The position numbers and the translations under genes were made by a program. 64,000 bases of DNA from Artemia franciscana (lineage: Eukaryota > Arthropoda > Branchiopoda > Anostraca > Artemiidae). The DNA lies in assembly GCF_032884065.1 (NCBI RefSeq), contig NC_088864.1:16806409-16870408 (forward strand), given 5' to 3'. The notes under the pieces are model-generated. The model made no database searches. It saw only the letters and a program-made list of their open reading frames with translations, and had not been told where the DNA came from. Shown here piece by piece: positions 59,358 to 64,000 of the stretch (within the stretch, counting starts at the first letter, position 1; every line of letters starts with the position of its first letter).

Positions 59358-60186
59358 GTGTTAAAAGGTTTGGCGAAAGAATATGGGTTCCTGAATTCTG
59401 GTGTTGCGCAACAGCGGAGGAACGTCAAAGAACTCTTAATCAAATAGAGAAAGTGGCCCCAGGCAGAGCAAAATTGTCAGCTTTCAACATGAAACCCTCT
59501 GACATTGTGGAGCATATTAAAGCTCCACGAATTTTTAAAACACACTTACCTTTTTACTTACTGAATCCTAACACTGTGGATACATGTAAGGTTATCTGCA
59601 TCGCACGCAACCCGGAGGATAACTGTGTATCCTATTACTACTATCATAAAGCTATGCCATACTGTGAGTACAATGGAGATTTTGAAAAATTTGTTGATTT
59701 CTATATCCGTGGGGAGGTTCAATTCGCTCCCTACTGGGATCATATAACATGAAGGAAAGATGCCTCATAAAGTTATATGAGAAAAAGATGCCTCATAAAG
59801 ATGCCTGTTATATGCCTCATAAAGAGGCATATAACATGAGCAAAACCCATCCAAATATGTTATTCTTAACATACGAAGACCTAAAAAAAGATTTGAAATC
59901 AGGAATAAGGAAGATAGCAGAGCATTTGGGGAAGAATCTGACAGAAGATGACATCCAGCAAATCCATGATTATTTCACAGTAAAACATTTCCAAGGGAAA
60001 TCAGCTAATGATACCGGAATGAAAAAAGTGGGAATAATGAAGGAAGATGCTATATTTGTAAGGAAAGGTGTTGCAGGAGACTGGCAAAATCACTTTAAGG
60101 GAGATCTAGACAAAAGATTTGATCAATGGATACAGGAAAATAGCAAAGACTTGGATTTGGAGTTCGAATACGGACATATCGAATAA
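59358..60186 (+). pseudogene. Sulfotransferase exon 2A, broken duplicate
   Basis: After acceptor ttttgcag|GTGTT the exon reads VKRFGERIWVPEFWC, then the catalytic KTHLPFYLL and the PAPS 3'-phosphate site ARNPEDNC. At 59744-59820 a block of 77 nt stands where the intact copy has three, bringing a stop (TGA at 59750) and a shift of frame. Downstream the frame resumes with KEAYNMSKTHP and ends FEYGHIE at the same place as exon 2B. Without the extra 74 nt its length (755 nt) equals that of exon 2B exactly, so this is its only length change. It would yield a truncated protein if spliced in. A signal AATAAA lies at 60225-60230. It could be a dead exon or a polymorphic allele. Confidence 0.9.
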
Positions 60187-60224
60187 CTGATTTACCCTAT
60201 ACCTATTTTATTTTCTGGCAATTT

Positions 60225-60230
60225 AATAAA
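60225..60230 (+). terminator. Polyadenylation signal after exon 2A
   Basis: AATAAA, 39 bp after the stop codon of exon 2A. Confidence 0.6.
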
Positions 60231-60558
60231 ATATTCTGCCTTGTTAATTTTTTTTTCTTTCTGTTCTTACAATGAAATATGTACAGCTAGGTGAAGAACA
60301 CATTTGATGATATAAAGCAAGTAATCCGTCCACGATGTGTTAATCAAGTAAGAGCAAAACTGATTTGGTTTAGAAACATTTAGTTTAAATTTCCACATAA
60401 AAACTATTGCATTGGAGTAATTATAGGATCAGACCAGGAAATTTTACCGTTTCTAATCTCATCCGTCACATGTAACAGTCATTTTTGGATGTGTCTTAGA
60501 ATTTGTGAAATAACAATTAGGCATAAAATATCTAAAAGCAATGTGATTTTTCTTGCAG
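60231..60558. other. Spacer between exon 2A and exon 2B
   Basis: GGTGAAGAACACATTTGATGAT (about 60290) has a counterpart, GGTGAAGAACATATTTAATAAT, after exon 2B (about 61403). The duplicated unit therefore includes the 3' flank. Confidence 0.6.
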
Positions 60559-61313
60559 GTGTTAAAAAGTTTGGCCAAAGAATATGGATTCCGGAATTCT
60601 GGTGTTTGGCAACAGAAGAAGAACGTCAAAGAACTCTTAATCAAATTGAGAAAGTCGCTCCAGGCACATCAAAATTGTCAGCTTTCAACATGAAACCTCT
60701 TGACATCGTGGAACATGTTAAAGCTCCACGTGTTTTTAAAACACACGTGCCATTTTACTTATTAAATCCGAAAGCCATGGATACATGTAAGGTCATCTAC
60801 GTCGCACGCAACCCGAAGGACAATTGTGTATCTTATTATCACCATCACAAAGCTATGTCATATTGTGAGTATAACGGCGATTTTGAAAAATTTGTTGACT
60901 TCTATATCCGCGGGGAAGTTCAATATGCTCCCTATTGGGAACATGTTAAGGAGGCGTATAATCTAAGTAAAACTCATCCAAATATGCTTTTCTTAACATA
61001 CGAAGACTTAAAAAAAGATTTGAAATCAGGAATAAGAAAGATTGCAGAGCATTTGGGGAAGAAGGTGAGTGAAGATGATATTCAAAAGATTCACGATCAT
61101 TTCACAGTAAAACGGTTCCAAGGGAAAGCAGCTACTGATACCGGAATGAAAAAAGTGGGAATAATGAAGGAAGATGCTACATTTGTAAGGAAAGGCGTTG
61201 CGGGAGACTGGCAAAACCACTTTAAGGGAGATCTCAACAAAAGATTTGATGAATGGATACAAGAAAATAGCAAAGATTTGGATTTGAAGTTCGAATATGG
61301 ACATATCGAATAA
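60559..61313 (+). CDS. Cytosolic sulfotransferase, exon 2 (intact copy, 2B)
   Basis: After acceptor tcttgcag|GTGTT, the first two bases complete glycine 86 and the frame runs 250 codons to TAA. It carries the catalytic histidine in FKTHVPFYLL (His148), the 3'-phosphate site VARNPKDNCVSYY (Arg169), NMLFLTYEDLKKD, and the PAPS loop RKGVAGDWQNHF (residues 296-307). Most cytosolic sulfotransferases have Lys where this one has Gln304 (GDWQN); exon 2A has Gln too, so the change predates the duplication. Spliced to 56374-56629 it makes a complete 336-residue enzyme. The intervening intron of about 3.9 kb would have to skip exon 2A. No frameshift or missing catalytic residue is seen. Confidence 0.93.
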
Positions 61314-61351
61314 GCGATCAGCCCTAGATTTATTTTATGTTCCAACAATGT

Positions 61352-61357
61352 AATAAA
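61352..61357 (+). terminator. Polyadenylation signal after exon 2B
   Basis: AATAAA, 39 bp after the stop codon, the same spacing as after exon 2A. Confidence 0.65.
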
Positions 61358-62515
61358 CTCTTTTTCTGTGAGTTTTTTTCTTATAACAAAACATGCACTG
61401 TTAGGTGAAGAACATATTTAATAATTTGAGGAAATTAATCATATCACAATCTGTTCTACCAGCAAGCACCAAGATTCAAATGACTGAATTTACAACTACG
61501 ATCTTTTTCGAAGAAGGAAAGGGGAGAAAGGGGAAGGGTTAGAATTAACGAAAGCTTTGGTCGTTCCTTATAAAAACAATAACATCAATAATATTGCACG
61601 AATTGCCGAAAAAATGGTATAAGAGGTGAAGATAACGTATGGTACGGTGAAAATCCGCTCCAAATTTTACCCCAGAAACTAACTTCGGTCAAAAATGTGG
61701 TTTCACAGGTGCACACGGATAAATTATTTTTGGTGAAAAGGGGTACAAAACATTACGCGAAAACAAACACAATTTTTGTGAGGGTGGAGGGGGGGGGGGG
61801 CTAATTTGCTCAAAATCTCACAAGTCCCTGCGCAACTGCCGTGGCCTAGGTGGCAATTATCCTGACATCTTTCGATCTAATTGGCCAGTTCTGGAAAAGC
61901 AATTCTTAAAGCTTTCCAAAAAGGTGCTGTGATGCTGTTGAATAAAAGTTTGCAAAACATTTAATTAATATTAAAATACTTAATCAAAGCTAATTTGGTA
62001 AACCACATTGGCCCGCCATAATCTAAGAAGAAATGATCAAAAATGGCGTTTTTAAGTCGAAAGGACAACCTCCTCTCTTCTTCAGCGCGAACAGAACAAT
62101 ATATTTAGGCAAAATGTCAATAAAGACCCAAAGCAAACGTAGAAAGTCAATGTGAAACACCAAACCAATAAAAAACCAAAATTAATTGATAGAGATCCAA
62201 CTGCTACCACAACGGCATACACTTATTGCAGCACCAGCCCCTCACCAGGTCACCAAAGCTTAAAGTCAGGTTTGATAATAAAAAAAAAGGTTGAATCTAC
62301 TTTCTTTGCAACAATTGACAGTACTTTCATATCATTGTATTCGATATATTGCAAACCATTATTTCCTAGCTATTGGCCAAGGTCTACAGAAACAAACTAC
62401 AACTTCTATTAGTACTACTACTATTACTACTGGCATATTAGCTAAATATCGTGACGACCTATGGCCCAGAATTCCCACGTGTCAAATGCACCATTAGACT
62501 ACCAAAATGTCCTCA
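61358..62515. other. Intergenic stretch
   Basis: A G-run at about 61788-61800. Short frames at 62152-62497 show no family resemblance. Confidence 0.4.
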
Positions 62516-62519
62516 ATGT

Positions 62520-62600
62520 CACAACAGTGGTGGTTCTGTCCTCTCTTCCGCCCGACAAAAATCTTGATTAGCACACCCCCCCCCCTCCTGTGTTCCACAT
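62520..62600. repeat. Transposon-end remnant related to 56684
   Basis: CAGTGGTGGTTCTGTCCTCT, then ACAAAAATC and a C-run, in the same order as at 56684-56740. Confidence 0.45.
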
Positions 62601-64000
62601 TATTTGTAAACAATCTGTGTTAATAGATTATCTGCAAATAAAACAAATAACAGGGAGTAATTACGGGATAATTATTCCAAAGCTGAAGAAATTACAGCAC
62701 AATATTTAACACAACTTTAAAAAGTAGGGAAATAAAAAGGTAGTAGATCATTATTCCCCGGCTATTTTCTTAAATAGATTTTCATTCTACATAGAAAAAA
62801 GCAGTCTTGAGAAACGAAAATAAACACTCTTAACTAGAAAAACGAAACAGGGTAATGACACTCTTGAATGATGTCCTTGTTTTTAATAGGAGACCTCTGG
62901 AAAAACAAAGTATTTTTTGCATAAATGTCCAAACTTGTGTTAAGGATCATTTACTTATCTTTATTTTTGATACAAATATTCTTCATTACTAAGAACATTA
63001 TAGGTATTCATCTTTGAAACTGCTCGTTTCTACTACTCCCCCCCCCAAAAAAAAAATTCCCAACCTATAAATTACCTATAGAATATTCTGAGGCTAGAAT
63101 TCTAATACGATTGTCCCAAAGAAAACTAAAATCAGTAAATATTTAAGTAAATAGTAAGTAAGTAAGTACAGTAAGTAAAAATACGAAGTTGTTTAATTTC
63201 CAAAAAAGTTACACGTAGGCTACGTGTTTTGCTTCAAGTACCAAGCACAGTAAAAATTAAATATGATTTTTGGAATTAGTTTAGTGGGAACTTGCACATA
63301 TCTTAAAGAATTGGGAAAAACGGGAATTAAATTCTAAATTAATAAGACAGTTATTCCGCGTATGCAGTTATACAGCTTTTGGTAGTTGCGCGCGGCAAAT
63401 TTAAGTAAAAAATATGCGGGAAAAATACGCGAAAATCAACTAAAAATACACCAAACAGCTTAAAAAGATGAAGCTTTCCTTTGAAGGTGTAACTGTCTTT
63501 GCGAATCAACACGTTGCTATATTTGTGATATTATTAATTTTTTAGAGATTATTATTAACAATTTTTTCAATTATTATTATTCAATTTTTGAGATTATTAT
63601 TAACAAAAAGCATTGTCAAATTTAACTGATTGATTTTTCTTATTTATTATCACTGTTTAACGTGGCGAAATGGACAAAAATGTGGTACTGCCTTAAAAAC
63701 TTCGATATTTTGAAACAATTAAAAGAGAATCTTAGAAAGTTAAGGTTTTCAAGCCTGAATTGACCTAGGGACAAAGTTCCTAGGAACACAAATATTTTAT
63801 TTTGATGTCCTTGGTACTTTGAGGCCTGATGCTTGCAATTATTAACTTCAAAACATTTGAAGTCAATAACTGGGATCAAACAACACCTGTCAAACATAAG
63901 CTAACTATCTTCGCTCTAGGATAGTCTTTTGGCCTCAAAATTAAGAGCCTTAATTTTGATACCGCTGAAACCGCTGATACCAGTAGCGTATCAAAATTAA
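62601..64000. other. AT-rich stretch to the end of the window
   Basis: A short AGTAAGTAAGTA run lies near 63148-63170 and a C-run/A-run near 63040. A direct repeat of TGAGATTATTATTAACAA-like words is at 63543-63607. No gene is recognised. Confidence 0.4.

Noticed and set aside
61026..61348. Minus-strand frames opposite the sulfotransferase
   Set aside because: They are antisense shadows of the real exon.

Overview
The window looks like nuclear DNA of an arthropod, most likely a repeat-rich crustacean. It is AT-rich and gene-poor, has spliced genes with GT-AG introns, and carries several transposon families. A branchiopod such as a brine shrimp is my guess from the general feel of the repeats; no species is proven by the sequence.

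Two genes can be named with confidence. (1) On the minus strand, five consecutive exons of the mitochondrial RNA helicase SUV3 (SUPV3L1) lie between 24023 and 5967 (23812-24023, 21671-21893, 19056-19336, 8621-8919, 5967-6112). All four junctions keep phase and join into one reading frame of about 387 codons, from the N-terminal region to helicase motif V. The first exon(s) and the 3' half are not found; the 3' part probably lies left of position 1. The introns hold LINE fragments, a Helentron-like element, a TIR element, a SINE and a composite inverted-repeat family. (2) On the plus strand, a cytosolic sulfotransferase has exon 1 at 56374-56629 and an intact exon 2 at 60559-61313, giving 336 residues. 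Between them lies a second copy of exon 2 (59358-60186), broken by a 74-nt net insertion. Both exon 2 copies keep their own 3' flank and polyadenylation signal.

Less certain coding material: a phase 0/0 coiled-coil exon at 39315-39566 (+), a terminal exon of an unrecognised protein at 50800-51109 (-), and weak exon candidates at 33876-34047 (-) and 25282-25567 (-).

The rest is mobile and repetitive DNA. A decayed non-LTR retrotransposon with endonuclease and reverse transcriptase fills 1822-4882, with 3' fragments of LINEs at 6671-7063 and 8101-8338. Two Helentron/HINE-like elements of about 2.1-2.3 kb (9971-12230 and 51694-53809) share a 3' hairpin and internal units of roughly 290 bp. A large family with about 100-nt hairpins occurs at 13846-16250, 26047-28840, 36405-37140 and 45355-46750. 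About six copies of a roughly 170-bp TIR element, three tRNA-like SINEs, a palindrome of about 1 kb (31743-32727), a 594-bp recent tandem duplication (54868-55978) and several minisatellites and (TA)n tracts make up most of what is left. No prokaryotic features and no CRISPR array are present. I see no convincing new biological system; the most unusual items are the sulfotransferase exon duplication and the hairpin-rich repeat families.
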